A stretch of 64,000 nt of DNA from Pardosa pseudoannulata (taxonomy: Eukaryota > Arthropoda > Arachnida > Araneae > Lycosidae), in contig CM063504.1 of NCBI GenBank assembly GCA_032207245.1, positions 19,613,407-19,677,406 on the forward strand. Direction: 5' to 3'. Of this stretch, positions 38,215-51,200 are shown piece by piece. Numbering within the stretch: the first letter of the stretch is position 1; each line of letters starts with the position of its first letter. A program made the translations under genes and the position numbers. The notes under the pieces were generated by a model. It was not told where the DNA came from. It did not search any database and was given only the letters and a program-made list of their open reading frames with translations.

Positions 38215-41200
38215 AAGCTGATTCGTTGGTTTGGTGGAAATGTTGCAATCAATGTTTTTCTACTACAGGGCTACTTGAATTAGTACCTAATCCTTGTAGA
38301 AAATTTGAAACCTAAGCATACAGCGTTATACAAATTAAAAATCTTTTAAATTTACTGAACATTTTACCAAATTACAGAAATTCAGAGTATGAATCCACAC
38401 ACTGATTGGATTCAATCACTAGCGCTCATTGCACTTCGTGTACATCACTTGTGACACGCATATTTAATCCTTTATACGTTTCTATATCGCATGTGATACA
38501 CAATGAATTAGATTTCATGCGGAAAATAATTTAGTATAGCATCTAAAATTAGTTATAATTTTCAGTTCGACGTATAAAATGCGAAATCGTATTAATATGT
38601 ACGATATAAATTTTTCTTATATGCAGAAGATAGCCAAAACGTTAAACTTCTATTTGGCCGTCGTTTTGATTGTCTTTTCGAACTAATTTCATTCCTTAAA
38701 TGACAATATAAAATTGGTCCGAAAAGGAGAGGGGGGAATCTGGAATTTCGGATTAATTTCCGTTTTCCATTCATCAAAATGGACTAAATGTAGGAATGTT
38801 AAATTAGAACATCTTGTGCAACTATATTCGTTAGTTGGTAATTTTTTTACCCCAAATATTAAGTACTGTTTTTGATGTTTTCCTCAACATCAAGACTAGT
38901 CGCAATTAAAATAAATACTACAAACCCTACACTAAATGAATATTCTTCATGAATGCAGCATATGTTGTTTGATCAATTATGAGTCATTTTTTGACTACAA
39001 ATGTAATGCCCGCTTTTTGCATTCTGCCAATTACTTTCATTTTCAGTTTTTGTCATCTTCAATTTTGAACCAAACTAACCAGGCATCATATCTCAAAAAC
39101 ATCTTTTTTCTTGCTCCTTTTTATATTAAAAAAAAAAAAGCCTGAATTCTTCATTTATTAGATGGGAAGAGTCTGAACTGTCCGGCATTTAATTCCATAC
39201 TAAATACCGTTTCTTTTGGAAGCAATTAACCGTCCTAAATGAATGTAATTATTGGACGAAAAGCCATGTTCGAGTGCAATTTTCCGTCCTTTTGTTACTC
39301 GCGGAGTAGGGGAAAAAATGTAAAAGCATTACAAGGAAAATATAAACCGCTTTATGATGCAGAACCAGAGACTGGGCATCAAATTTCCGAAGATCTCGAA
39401 TTTTAAAAACTTTTCGGTAAATAATTACTTGAACGGATTTTCCAGAGCGAGCGTTTTTGAAAGAAACATCATTAAAACTTTGTCTCATTAAAACGTCTCT
39501 CTGCCTCCGAGTTGAATAAATTTTCGTTAATATGGGAAAGTGAGCCCCTTCATTGCAGCGCTGCAGAATTTGCGTGATTATTTTTATTTCTGTTTGTTGT
39601 CGGAACGCCTGACGTCAGAAGTTTTGCATCATTTTGAGGTCAATCCAACCCAGAGCTCTCTATATTACATTATATGTAAATCCTATTAAAATTTTAATTT
39701 GGCTTTTGTTTGAAGGAATTCTTTGAAAAAATTTAAGCATATTTTAAGCGAACGCTTGAATTGTAATCCTACTTGGTTTGAAACTCCATGGTAAATTTTT
39801 TGCAACATGGGGAAGGCTTACTTATTTTAACCCTTCAAAGGTCACCTACATAAATTCTTTGGAATTTAATGAAATAACTTTATAAATATTATCTATGAAC
39901 CTTATAAATGCAATTTTTTAATACAATCTTTAGAAGGATTTGCCTTAGAGGATACCATAGGAGGGATTAAGGGGGGTTAACTGACAAACCCATCCCCTTG
40001 TATAGCGTGAACGTAATACTTTTTTAAAATTTTAATTATATTGGAAGAATAATAAATAAGTGTTCTTAAAACAGTATAATAAATAAATAGTTTAACAATT
40101 TATAAGTGTTGTTTAATATATATTTTTGTGTGGGGTCATAAGCGAAAAAAAAAATCGAATTACTAACTTTCCAGGTACAGCAAGTATAAATACAAGAAAG
40201 GAAACTAGAAAAAAGAAAAAATAAATTAAATGCAGTACTATAATCTATTGTAAGCATTAAATGTCAAAAACATAAAAAAAACGAAAAAAAAACATTAATA
40301 TTTTTCCAAAAATTAGAGAAAAAAAATGTTTAACAAGAGGTTTCATTGTGAAACAACTGTCCTCTAAAGGGCTGCACACATCCATGCTAGTATTTTGATT
40401 ATGACCCGTAGATTCCAATAATTCCGAGTAGAATTACAAATATGTGCAACTCTACGCAGACACACTCACATTTATGTGCATATATATTTATGTATACATA
40501 TATTTATGAAACTGAAGTTAATTTGTACAATGACTAGATATCTTTTCTTTGAAACACTTCTAGCTCTCCTTAAAAAAATATTGAGTCAAAAGATTGTGGT
40601 TTTTTTCATGGGGAGAGGAGGGAAGCAACAGCCATTCTTTGGGTGAAAAGAAATAATTGACTCGAACTGTTGACCCCCTATACTATTTCACAGACTGGGA
40701 AAATTTTCAAAATTGGCCAGCTTCTCAATTTAAATACCTTCTAGTACCATTACTCTAGCGAAATAGCTAAGTTTGTGGTTTAATTTTGAAGTCTAATTAC
40801 TACTTGAAATGCAGTCCATTTATCTCTATCGTAACTGAAAATAGTTCCTCTTGAATAATGGTGTTCATAAATTCAAAAGCACCCATCTATTCATCATAGC
40901 ACCTTACTGCTACCCCCACTTATGAAATTGCTGTGCACCGATTGCGCGCCTTTATTTGGTTAGTTTAAAAAAATTATGATGAGATATGAAATTTTTTTAG
41001 TTAAGAATTATACTATCAATAGTCTGGACACATATCTCATCTATATTGCAATGTCCATTTTTTTCTTTTACAAAATATAATTTGTATGAGATTGTTTGTC
41101 AAGGTTAATAAGCTATTTCACATATGTGCATATGTACATACGTTAGAAAATATCCTAAATATGATTTAAGTTCAAAATATAATTTAAGTTTTTCGGAATT

Positions 41201-41250
41201 AATTATGATTCGGACACTTTAGAACATAATTTCTGTCAACTTTTCCCACT
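36066..41250. other. AT-rich non-coding stretch
   Basis: No gene was recognised. About 37380-37640 is less AT-rich, with GGGCGACCCGCAGGGACCCC and other GC clusters, and could be regulatory. A (TA)n tract lies at 38151-38210. The frame at 36163-36441 follows an acceptor-like TTCTTGCAG but shows no recognisable domain. Confidence 0.5.
38151..38210. repeat. (TA)n microsatellite
   Basis: About 60 bases of (TA)n. Confidence 0.95.
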
Positions 41251-41253
41251 GGG

Positions 41254-41287
41254 AAGTTAAATGCATTTTTCCAAATGCATTTAACTT
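41254..41287. repeat. Perfect 15-bp hairpin
   Basis: The left arm AAGTTAAATGCATTT (41254-41268) and right arm AAATGCATTTAACTT (41273-41287) are exact reverse complements around a TTCC loop. No U-tract follows that would suggest a terminator, and the stem is too short for a typical animal microRNA precursor. Confidence 0.9.
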
Positions 41288-41559
41288 TGGTTCACTTTGG
41301 TTGTGAGCTCCTCATTTGTACGCTTGTTAATTTTTCTTGAAGCTCTTTAATGAACAGTATTTCATTAAAGCGTGGTGGGAAAAGTTCTATTAACAAGTCA
41401 GGAGTCGTCAGATAACAATAAATTCTTTATATCGCATAAATGGTTCGATTCTGGTTCAGCTCCTTCTTCCAAAATCGAAATTTGTCCGTCTCGAATGCAA
41501 TTTATATACATTTGTCACCTAGACTGGCGAAGAATCCCTCGAATGCTGCACGTCAAATT

Positions 41560-41940
41560 TTCTCATCGGGCCAGACGAAGAAAAGAACAAGGTTTCCGTA
41601 ATAGTTCTGTTGGATGATGACTTTCGACTCCAGCATCCTTGGTTCACAAAACAAAAGAATGACTAATTAAATTTGTCTATCGATTCACTTCCGACAAGAT
41701 GGCCGACCTCTTCCTGCGCGCGTGCTCTCTTAATTAACCGTTGCCGCGCGGTCTGGATTAGGACCCCACTCACCCCTCTTCCTCAAAAATGTGCTCGGGT
41801 TCAATTAAATCCTCTCGGTTCTCTCTTAATTAATCGCTCGGAAGACTAAAATTCTTAATCCGAACTAATTCGGAGCCAAATTTAATCGGAAATAACTCGC
41901 TTCCACTCCCCCCGACATTCCCTCTTCTGCTTCTTATGTC
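41560..41940. promoter_or_regulatory. Candidate cis-regulatory block with homeodomain-type sites
   Basis: A less AT-rich unique segment holds a dense cluster of homeodomain-like cores: TTAATTAACC, GGATTAGG, TCAATTAAATC, TTAATTAATCG, TTAATCCG, CTAATTCGG and TTTAATCGG, all within about 170 bases. Short CG-rich runs (GCGCGCGTGC, GCCGCGCGG) lie between them. No open frame explains it. If it lies within the ephrin locus it could be an intronic enhancer; that link is inference. Confidence 0.35.
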
Positions 41941-44900
41941 TTGGATTTCACTACGACTTAGTGATGAGGAAATGTTGAATATGTAATTCTCAGTTAAAGG
42001 CCATGCTTTGGGTAGAAGTGGATGCTTTTATTTGTACAAGTACTTGACAAGAAGGGAATTTTCTACTTTGGCCATTTTTGACGAATGCTTTGTGTTTGGC
42101 CAATCTAAAGTGCTCAATATATTTCTCCTAAAACATACTTCCATACTGATTTGTAATTAACCTTGTAGTATTTCAATAGTTACATTAGCTTTCATTAAAA
42201 AACTAGTTTTACCCTTACTATAGTACCTTTAAGGCTTTCAGGACGATGGGCCAGCAGGATTATCTAGGCCAAGACCTTTAATCCTAATATTTCTAAAGGC
42301 CTTATCACATGTTAACATATACATGTGATTTTATGATTGCTTTTACTTGTGAAGAAGGTACAGATTTCTTGTGTTACAGCTAAAAAAATTTCAACCAATG
42401 TATCTTAGCTCAAATTGACTTAAGGTCTTTAATCATTTGAAAATTTTAAGCAATCACGCGATATATTTGCATGTTCTTCAACGGGAAAAAGAATCCTAAA
42501 CTCAATCTGCTGCTTTTTCATCACTTGTATGTTGAGGTGTATTATGGCCTTAAGAAGGGTTCTAAAGTTGTTAACGGACGACAAAATAAAAACAATATGG
42601 TAAACAATAGAATGGCGATTCCTAGTTCATTAGCACCCGCATACTATCGGTTCAACTAGCAATAGGAATTGCTTTTATAATATATTGACAAAATAGATGT
42701 TTCCTGTATATAAGCAATACACAAAACATTTATTTTTTCTGGGAAAATGTGTCGTATTTGGTTGTTAAAGTTGCCGTTTCCTCTAAGAAGTTTCTTAATC
42801 TATTCCTCAAGAAACCTGTCTCCCACATATTTTATAAAAGAAATTTCTTATGATTATTTTATGATAACTAATTGTTTTTGACCGTAATGTAATTTGTGCA
42901 CTAGAGTGATAAACCGCATTTTAACTTTCTTCCATTTTATCTTGTGCTGTTTGCTTCTTATTCATTTTTTCCCTTGGCATCGAAAGTTGAAAACAATGTT
43001 TGCAGCTCATATCTTATATATGCCGCGGTCTTTTTGTATCTTTTTTCGCCCGCACCCCCGCACAACAAAATGGCCTCGATGATGAATATCGCCACGCGAG
43101 GTTTGATGACAGGAAACCAATATGTTTTCTCGCTTTCCAAGGTCCCCCCCCCTCTCACGAATTTTTCTTTATTCTTCTGGTTTCTTCTTTTATTCGGTAT
43201 TTTTTAGTTTGAGGTGGTTGGGGATATTTTGCATCAAAAGATGAGGGGGTTGAAGCTAAGAATGAAAGTGGTAGGGGAAGTTGGGGAAAAGAGAAGTATT
43301 GACAGGATGGGATGATGGGGTACTCCAGGCATTGATATCATTTCTTGCCTGTGTCGTTTATGACGCACCAGTACGAAGGGGAAAGTCTTGTTGAGACTTT
43401 AGATTTTACGAAATGCGCGCCTTTCTTTTTTTTCTGTTGTTCTCCCCCGCGCACATCAGTGCCTCGAAAACAATTTTTTTGCTTAGAGTTGGCATTCAAT
43501 TGCAAAACTGCATTGTCTCTCCCACGCATCTGCAATATTCTCACTACTGCTTGTTGGAGAGAGTGTCAGGTGCACTAAAATAGAAAATTTCTCACGAAAT
43601 TTCAAATTTTTCTTCCCCACGTCTTTTATATCTATAAAAACTATCCGGTTTTCATTCAATATGCTTCGCAAAATAGATTTATTTGCTGAAGTTACTCTTT
43701 TAATAACTGATCGAAACGATATTGCGAAAGCTTGGTTACTAAAATACCGTAACCATGAAATCTGAGTAGAATTAGAGTTATTCTGAAATGTATTTCGTAA
43801 TAAAAGTTCGTGAATCTTTCGTTTTTAATTATTCATAATTTAATTAAAATTTTATTTTGAGCAATATGATTCAACTTTCCCTTTTAACTTAACTATAACA
43901 TTTTATTTTTATGAATGAATATGTAAGAAACAATAGATAAAAGTATACTGAAAATCATAATAGTCAAATATAGAAAGAAAATTACATATTTTAATTTTGT
44001 ATTGATATTTATTGATATTAGTAATTCAAAGAATCAAAAGCTAGTTTTTTCCAAGGATTTTAAATTAAAAATCACATTACATCACGGATGTTGCACATCG
44101 TCAATTTTCATATATTTGTAGAGAAGCCCAATACGCTTTATTTAGTACTGTAATAATTTCAATGAATTGAATCGGGCACAAGAGCTGCTCACATACCGCC
44201 TTAATTTAATCTCGCCTTCTTAAACAGTTATAATCGCCACGGTTGTTTTTTGTTAGTTGCCCAGTAAATTAGTAATAGTTAAATAATCTATAGGAATTTT
44301 ATCAATAGGCTGATTTTCACATTAAAAAAAAATGTGCGATAGGTGTGTATCTTGTGTTTAGATAAATAAATAGCATGTGTTACAATTCTTGGGGAATATA
44401 AGTGGACTTAAAAGGCATTGTTAAAATCCCAGCTTTAGAAATTTTTGTTTAGATATTTTAGTAGCATGTCTGTACTACAAATAACAGCAAACTGAAATCT
44501 GGGTTAGAGTCGGAACTGATGACAGCGGATTCAACAGTCTGCTAAATGCGTTTTTCGCGTGCATCTTCTGGTGCCAACCCATTTTATGCTTCCTACCTTA
44601 TCAATCAAAAGCCCATCAGATCTCCCGGATATTGGGAACCTTTTTCTCCCCCCTCCCCATGCGGATTTGACTCAGAATTCGGAAAGAGAAAGATATGGCG
44701 GGACGGATTGCAGCGTTGGGTGCGTCTGAGAATGGTAGTAATCAGAATTTGTGTGTTATGATCTTGTTTCTTTTTTTCCCCGAATCGTGGCAGAAGAAAG
44801 TTTATGGACTTGCTGTGCTTGGAAGTATAGTTCACCCCCCCCTTCTCGTCTAAACCTTAATATTTTCTTCGTCTTATGTTTCTTTTTTCGAAGTAAATCG

Positions 44901-45549
44901 CTGGAGAGTAATTGGTAATATATGTTCTTTGTTTGGACGAATACAGTGGAATTTACATTATGTTTATGGAGGTCGTTATTTAAAAAATGAAGAATTATCC
45001 ATTCTGAACTCGCATATTTCCAATTCTAATGTGGTTTTTTATATAAATTTATTAAATTCATAGTACAACAGAAATTATGAGACTAAGAGTAAAAATATAT
45101 TTTTGCTGTCAGTTTACTTCTTTGAAAAATTTTAAACGTAGTTGATTGATAATAAATGCCTATTAAATATTCTTTACTGTTACTTCTTACTGGACGCGAT
45201 TCACAAGCGTTGAATTTCATTCGTATTTATTATAAAGCCTTAAACTGGAAATATTTCTTAAAAAAAAAAAATCTTTTGTCATTACTCATTTTATTCTCTA
45301 TTGGAAATAAAAAGCTAGTTATAGATAGTTTATGTGATTTTTTTTTTCTTTATCAAGATAAAAGGTAAAATCCGTTGGTCTCTGTATTCTCACTTAATCT
45401 GCTTTTCTCTGGATTTTAATATTTCAGAAAATTTTCTCGTGAAAGTTGTGACCCTTTTTGATACCCATTGGAGAAATAGATGCGATGTCGTTGTAGTGCT
45501 GAATGAATCTACGACTTTCCATCGCTCAACTGAAATGCATGATATAAAC
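41941..45549. other. AT-rich non-coding stretch
   Basis: No gene was recognised. Short C, G or A runs and polypyrimidine tracts are present (for example about 43140-43320 and 44640-44840), and open frames there are short and domain-free. Confidence 0.5.
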
Positions 45550-45625
45550 CAGGGGTTTCTAACTGGTAGCCCGGATGACCAAGCAAATTTTTGGGATCGA
45601 GCTGGATCTAATTTCGGTTATCTTC
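45550..45625 (+). mobile_element. Possible hAT-type terminus fragment
   Basis: CAGGGGTTTCTAACTGGTAG followed by CCCGGATGACC resembles a hAT terminal and subterminal sequence (CAGGGGTT...AACTGG...GCCC). No matching inverted end was found downstream, so only one end remains. Confidence 0.3.
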
Positions 45626-46154
45626 TTTATTAATTTATTATGATGATGCCAGTAGTAGTCGTTTCAAATAAACTTACGTTGGTTGCATTTAAAGTAACAA
45701 CATCTTACAAACATTCTATGTTGTACATTTAGTAGCCATTTCTGTTTGAAACAACTTAAATGAAAATGGCTTCCGACTAAACTTATTAATCACATTGCGA
45801 AAAAGTTTAGTTTGATAATCTGCAGCTGATTTTTCCTTCGTTTGATTTTTGTTATGTTATGGTTTAAATAAGGTTACTTAGCCTACTCCTTGACATGTAA
45901 TGACGTCTGGGAGATGTCAGTTATTGCACATGCCATTGTAGACTTTGACGTGACCAGACGTCGTGCAGCATAATATTAAATCAATTATTTAACTCTTACT
46001 TAGATTCTGTTTTGATTAGAATGTTCAAGATATCACGCATCCTTAAAAAATAATATAAGAAGTAAAATAACATAAAATATCTGTTTCTCTGCGTATTTGA
46101 AAATAATTTGAAATGTTTGATACTTAACAAAAATACCAATATATTTTATAAACT

Positions 46155-46420
46155 CCTTGGCGCAACAGACCCTTGGAAGCCCGGGCTTACGGTGGCAACC
46201 TCCTTTTCCGAGACCAGGAGCCCTGGGTTGCGAAGCAATTGTCAACGTTAGGTGGTCACCTTACGCGGAACCCCCAGTGTTTAGTTCCTTCCCAAGCATG
46301 CTTGGTTCTCGGTCTACTCACTGGAGGAATGAAAGGCTGAGTCAAACTTGCCTAATCCAGGAATCGAACCTTGGACCTGTGTCATGGGAGAGCGAAGCGC
46401 TACTTCAGCGCCACTAGGCT
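46155..46420 (-). mobile_element. tRNA-derived SINE, family B, near full length
   Basis: Read on the minus strand from 46420, it begins AGCCTAGTGGCGCTGAAGTA (A-box region). The B box GGTTCGATTCC is at 46370-46360. It continues GACTCAGCCTTTCATTCCTC, then ACCAAGCATGCTTGGGAA, CACTGGGGGTTCCGCG and GGTGACCACCTAACG. An internal CCAAGCATGCTTGG palindrome is present. A tRNA head plus a long conserved-looking body marks a SINE. The CAGCCTTTCATTCCT segment recalls central domains shared among invertebrate SINEs; the family assignment is from memory. Confidence 0.8.
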
Positions 46421-48035
46421 TCAATTTATTTTATACTATTACTTAATTATTTCCCATTAACATCATATATGTAACTCATTTAGCGTAGGAATGCAAATTT
46501 CAAAATAAAATGTTCTGTTTGTGAACTTTCATAAAAATTTTGGGATGATTCAAACTAAATAATATTTTTTGGGTGCACCAAATTCCGTTTTATTTGTATG
46601 TCAAGAAGTTAATGGTCATATGTTTAGAGGATAATTTATTTATATGTATCTGTAAAAATAAAATATTAAAAAAGCCTAGTATTCTTAACTATACTTAAAA
46701 GTCGTGTTAGTATTTAAGAATAACGAAAACCGTCAAATTATTTTGTACCGGATGAAACATTTCGTCTGTTAATGCTAGTAAATTTCTCTTATCTCTGCTT
46801 GCCACCCAGTTTTAGAGCTCTTCCCATTTATTCAAAACCTAACATTTCCCTCGACTTGTATGTAACATAGAAAATCATATGCTTCTTCATCCATATCACT
46901 TAGCACCCTTATTTTGAAGGCAAACCGGCAAAAGCCCAAACTATCGCAGGTGTTTATTACGGGGGGCATCGCCCGCACGATTTTCTGCATTTTTCCACCC
47001 ATCTGACCTCGCCGCACGCGATTCTCCAATTCCTGTAACAAGAGCGATTTTGCTTTCGACTCCAGGAATCGTGAGTAGTATAGAAAAATTCCGTTTTAGG
47101 ATGATTATTAGTTAAGATACCAAGAAAACATTGCTTTTAATCTGATTTTTGGGGAAGGGTGATCGTGCCTTTAATTGACACTTGTGTCGTATGTCATGAT
47201 TTTCGTGCATTTTAAAAAATCAATTTCGAAAGCTTTATTTCTCTTTTGTTTGAAGTATTTTTAAAAAGGACTGTACTAAAATTAGAGTTTCAGGATATAT
47301 AAGCTACCATTCAATTCTGACATCGCTTCATGAACTAATTATTTACATGGGAATATTTTTAGTCACGTATTTCAACTTCATTTCGTAAAATTATAATATA
47401 GAATGTATTATTTAAGCCAATTTCATTCTAAGAAACTATTTTTTTTCACATTTTATCTTTTTGTTATATATCTTGTCCTATTGAAAATAACTGCTCATGC
47501 ATAAATGCTCATATATTTAGTACTATGAAATATATGCGAGATACAAAACGACGTGATTGAAAAAAATGCTGTATTTTACATACATTTTTTATTATATACA
47601 AAATTCTTCTCGGAAGTACTTTTGAAGGAATTTTTTTTTCGACTAAAAGACTTACGTGTGGAAAAAGAAACAAAATGGGAAAACTTTTGCAAAAGGCTTT
47701 ATTCTGAGTTTAAAGTTTTTAATTCTCTACGTTATTCGTCTAAGCCGTAATAAATTACTTTACATATTTATTTTTGGCTTTATTCTCATAAAATGTGAGT
47801 TTAGTAGCAAATACAAATACACCAGTGTCACCGACAAACACCATTAATTTGTATATATGGACCAGAAGGACAAAGGTGTCAATATGTATCTTCGCCGTCC
47901 AACGAATAGGTTCGTTTAAATCAATCGCAAATAATAATTCATGTTTTGTTGTTATAATTAATGAGTTTATTAACATGGTTTGGTGGCTGTGTGTAACCAT
48001 ACACTAATAGTTATTTCAAATCTAATCGATTATGC
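46421..48035. other. AT-rich non-coding stretch
   Basis: No gene was recognised. About 46800-47045 is slightly richer in GC without a convincing frame. Confidence 0.5.
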
Positions 48036-48222
48036 CTTGTTGATTGTTTGAAGTCCAACGGTAAATTGTTTTGCTACACGAGGGCTTGACCTGAACCTTT
48101 TGATTCTCAACAGCCATGAACACCCATGCCAGTCTGGATTCGATCCCACACACCACAGTATTGAAATACCACACCCTACCCATTCTACCGTCGTCCATAC
48201 CGGTCATTTCTGAAACCGACAT
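48036..48222 (-). mobile_element. tRNA-derived SINE, family A, copy 3
   Basis: On the minus strand the B-box-like GGGATCGAATCC (plus-strand 48135-48146) is followed by the family core GGTCAAGCCCTCGTGTAGCA, then AAACAATTTACCGTTGG. This aligns with the copies at 15.9, 16.6 and 57.9 kb. The head region is degenerate, so no functional promoter is claimed. Confidence 0.65.
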
Positions 48223-51200
48223 TCATTACTCTCATAATATTCTTGATCTTTCATTAAATCATCAACATTCTTCCTCCAAATAAATACTCCTGTCGGAGTA
48301 AGAATATAGCCCAAGCTTTGGCCAAAAAAAGAATAATGATACTTATTACAAAAAAAAACTATAGGGAGGGTCTAAACCCAATAATTAGGTCCGAGTTTTA
48401 ACAGAAGATGCTATAAAAGATGCGGTTGTGTAAGTTACGTAACGTTTTCATCCTATTCTGAAACAACTTCAGCGAATGTACCATCTGCCTAGCAAACCAA
48501 GAAAAGGAAGCACTTAATTTTTCTTTTTCACACGCTCACTTTTTTTTTTCTTTCAAGCGTTTTCTTTGTTTCATCTATATCGTTATTTTTGTTAGAACGC
48601 TGATAAATTTCAATCGTTTCTACGTGATGTGGAATAAAAAAAAAAAGTCGTCTGTGCCATTTTTTATCTTTGAAATGTTCTGCGGTTTGCACGCGTGTTA
48701 TTGATTCTATTCCTCAGCGCTGGAGACATTTAAAAAGTGATTCTAGTTATGCGGAACGAAGGCCGCGTGGTGGAAGTTTTTGCTGTTGCACCTGTCACTA
48801 CGTTGAATTTATAGTACACCTGAAATGAGATAGAGATACGTTGTTTAAAATCGTAGGTTTGATGATAGAACGAAATGTGCAGCGATTTTTCATGTCCGAT
48901 TTTACGTCAGCACTTCTGGGACAATAAAAAATGACATAGCTATATTCAAATGTTACTTTCTTAGCGGATTAAATTCAATTTTTGAGAACCTGTTGTCAAC
49001 ATGGGAGAGCGTCTGTCCCGCTAGTCGGTTATGACACAAAGATTTATGGCAAGCGCATTTTTTGTAAGTATATGCTTTCATCTCATCAGTAATTATTTAA
49101 ATTTTTCGGAGAGGAAGCACGGATTTGATTAAGGAGCGGTTGCTTTATTTATGTCTTCGGTGTATTGTAAATTACATTTAGAGGGAAAGAAAATCAAATT
49201 ATTTTTCTAACAACGCTTTCTTATCGATACATCCTTCCTTTTATTATTTATTAATTTCGCGTTTCAATTTTATATTGTGTTTTCAGCCTATTTTTGAATC
49301 TATTCTCGTAGGTTTACGTATTTAAGTTTTATCCTTCTAAAATTTTTTTTGTAATCAGTTCAAGAAAAAACATGGGGAAACTTTACTGTTTTCTTTAGAT
49401 TTTTTTTCAATTTTTTATGCATTATAATTTAAAATTTTAGTAATACAGTAAATGTAGAAGTGGGCGCACTTAGTTGACTCATTATGCCTAATCTTACATT
49501 TTTCATCACTTTACTTTCGTTTAGCAGAAAATGATAAAATATTTATAGGTTTCTCCTTGTTAATGCTTTTTATAATTGGAATGCAATAATTTAAGGGGGG
49601 AATTTCAAGGTTGCTAAGCAAATTAAATTCTATGGCATTGTATCGTAAAAGTTTTGGGGAATTAAATCTCATTATTAATATTCCTTTCCTCAGTAACAGC
49701 TTTCATAGATCCTTAATATTATGACCAGTTTCAACACCCTGAAAGAAAGTGATCTTTAAAAACAAGTAAGAGGAATTTTTTTTCCTGGCTGGCTTGTGGC
49801 CAAAAAGTCTAGGTGTGAAAAATGATTACAAATTACATGGAGTCACCTGGCCTGAAGGTTAATAGGTATTATTCCGTAGTCTACGCAGGAACATAACTGC
49901 TGAACCTTAAGAACTCCTCGCTGAGTTATCTAGGGTTACCATTTTTATTGGCGATTTTTTTTCCGCTTATTGAAAGACATTCCGTTCTGTTTCGAAAAAT
50001 TTATTAAATGGATTTTTTTTTTTTTTAATTTTTTAAACTGAAGAAGGCAGGAATGCAGAATTGTGGCAGATTGTCAAGTTTTTAAATTCCATTTTCCTAT
50101 TGCAAACAAACTGACATACCACATAAACTTCATGAAGTACCACTATGTAACTTACGGATGTAAACACTTCTATAATAAATTGTGAAGGCTTTCTTGTATA
50201 GTTCTTTAACTTCATTAAATGTCTGTAATATTGCTAAGTATTATGTAAGAGAAAAATCATAGTTTTAAAACATTCCAAATAATAATTTTAAAAAATTATA
50301 AATAAATAATCGCACACTACAGGAGATTGATCAATTGCGACTAATTAGGGTTAACTAAACAAATGATTTCCTGGTTGAGAGAAGTTAGTATTTATTTTTT
50401 AAATGCCATTTCTCTTTTTGTAGAAGATTTGCTTATTTGAATAAACATACGCTGGAAGTGCAAGAACTGTTAATGTTATCAAACTTAATCTTCATTTTAA
50501 TTAGTTTGTCAGAGGATATGAGTATGATAACTTTCATACGATATTAAATGCTTTCATTTTTTTTCTATATTGTAATTTTCTTTATATTTGTTATGGATGA
50601 AAAAGAAATTACACTGGTTTTAGATCGGTTCTTTGAGAGTAATGATTTTATTCTAGTACAATTTTTACTGGGTTCGTCTTTGATCTCTACGACTAAAATT
50701 TTTAATAATCTAAAAATATGTTCCAACTTTTCGACAAATGCTTTAAGGTAAGTCGATACCTGCCATGTTGGATTCATCTCCCTCATTGTTAACCGATGGG
50801 AGGAAAAGCAAAATTCCCCCTGTCTTGCTAGTATTTAAAGAATTTTTTTTTAAATGTATTCCACGTGATAGAACAGCAAATTCTCTATATATTCGATACT
50901 ATCTTTCTCTTTTTTGAAAAAAATCGAAAAAAATATATTTAATTTTAAATTATTTTCGAGAATCTTTGACATACTCATTTTGAAATGCAATGAGAACATT
51001 TAACACACATAAAAAGGGAAACAAAAGAATCCTAGAGTCGAGAATTTATTGTTCTGTCACGTGATATAGTTTTTTTTATAGAATTCTTTAAATTCAAACC
51101 GTCCAAAGAGAATTTTAATTAGCAAAAAGAACAATTAATTTGTAGTCATGACACCATCAGAGACAAAAATGTATCTTTGTAGTACTTTTGTTGAAGTTAA

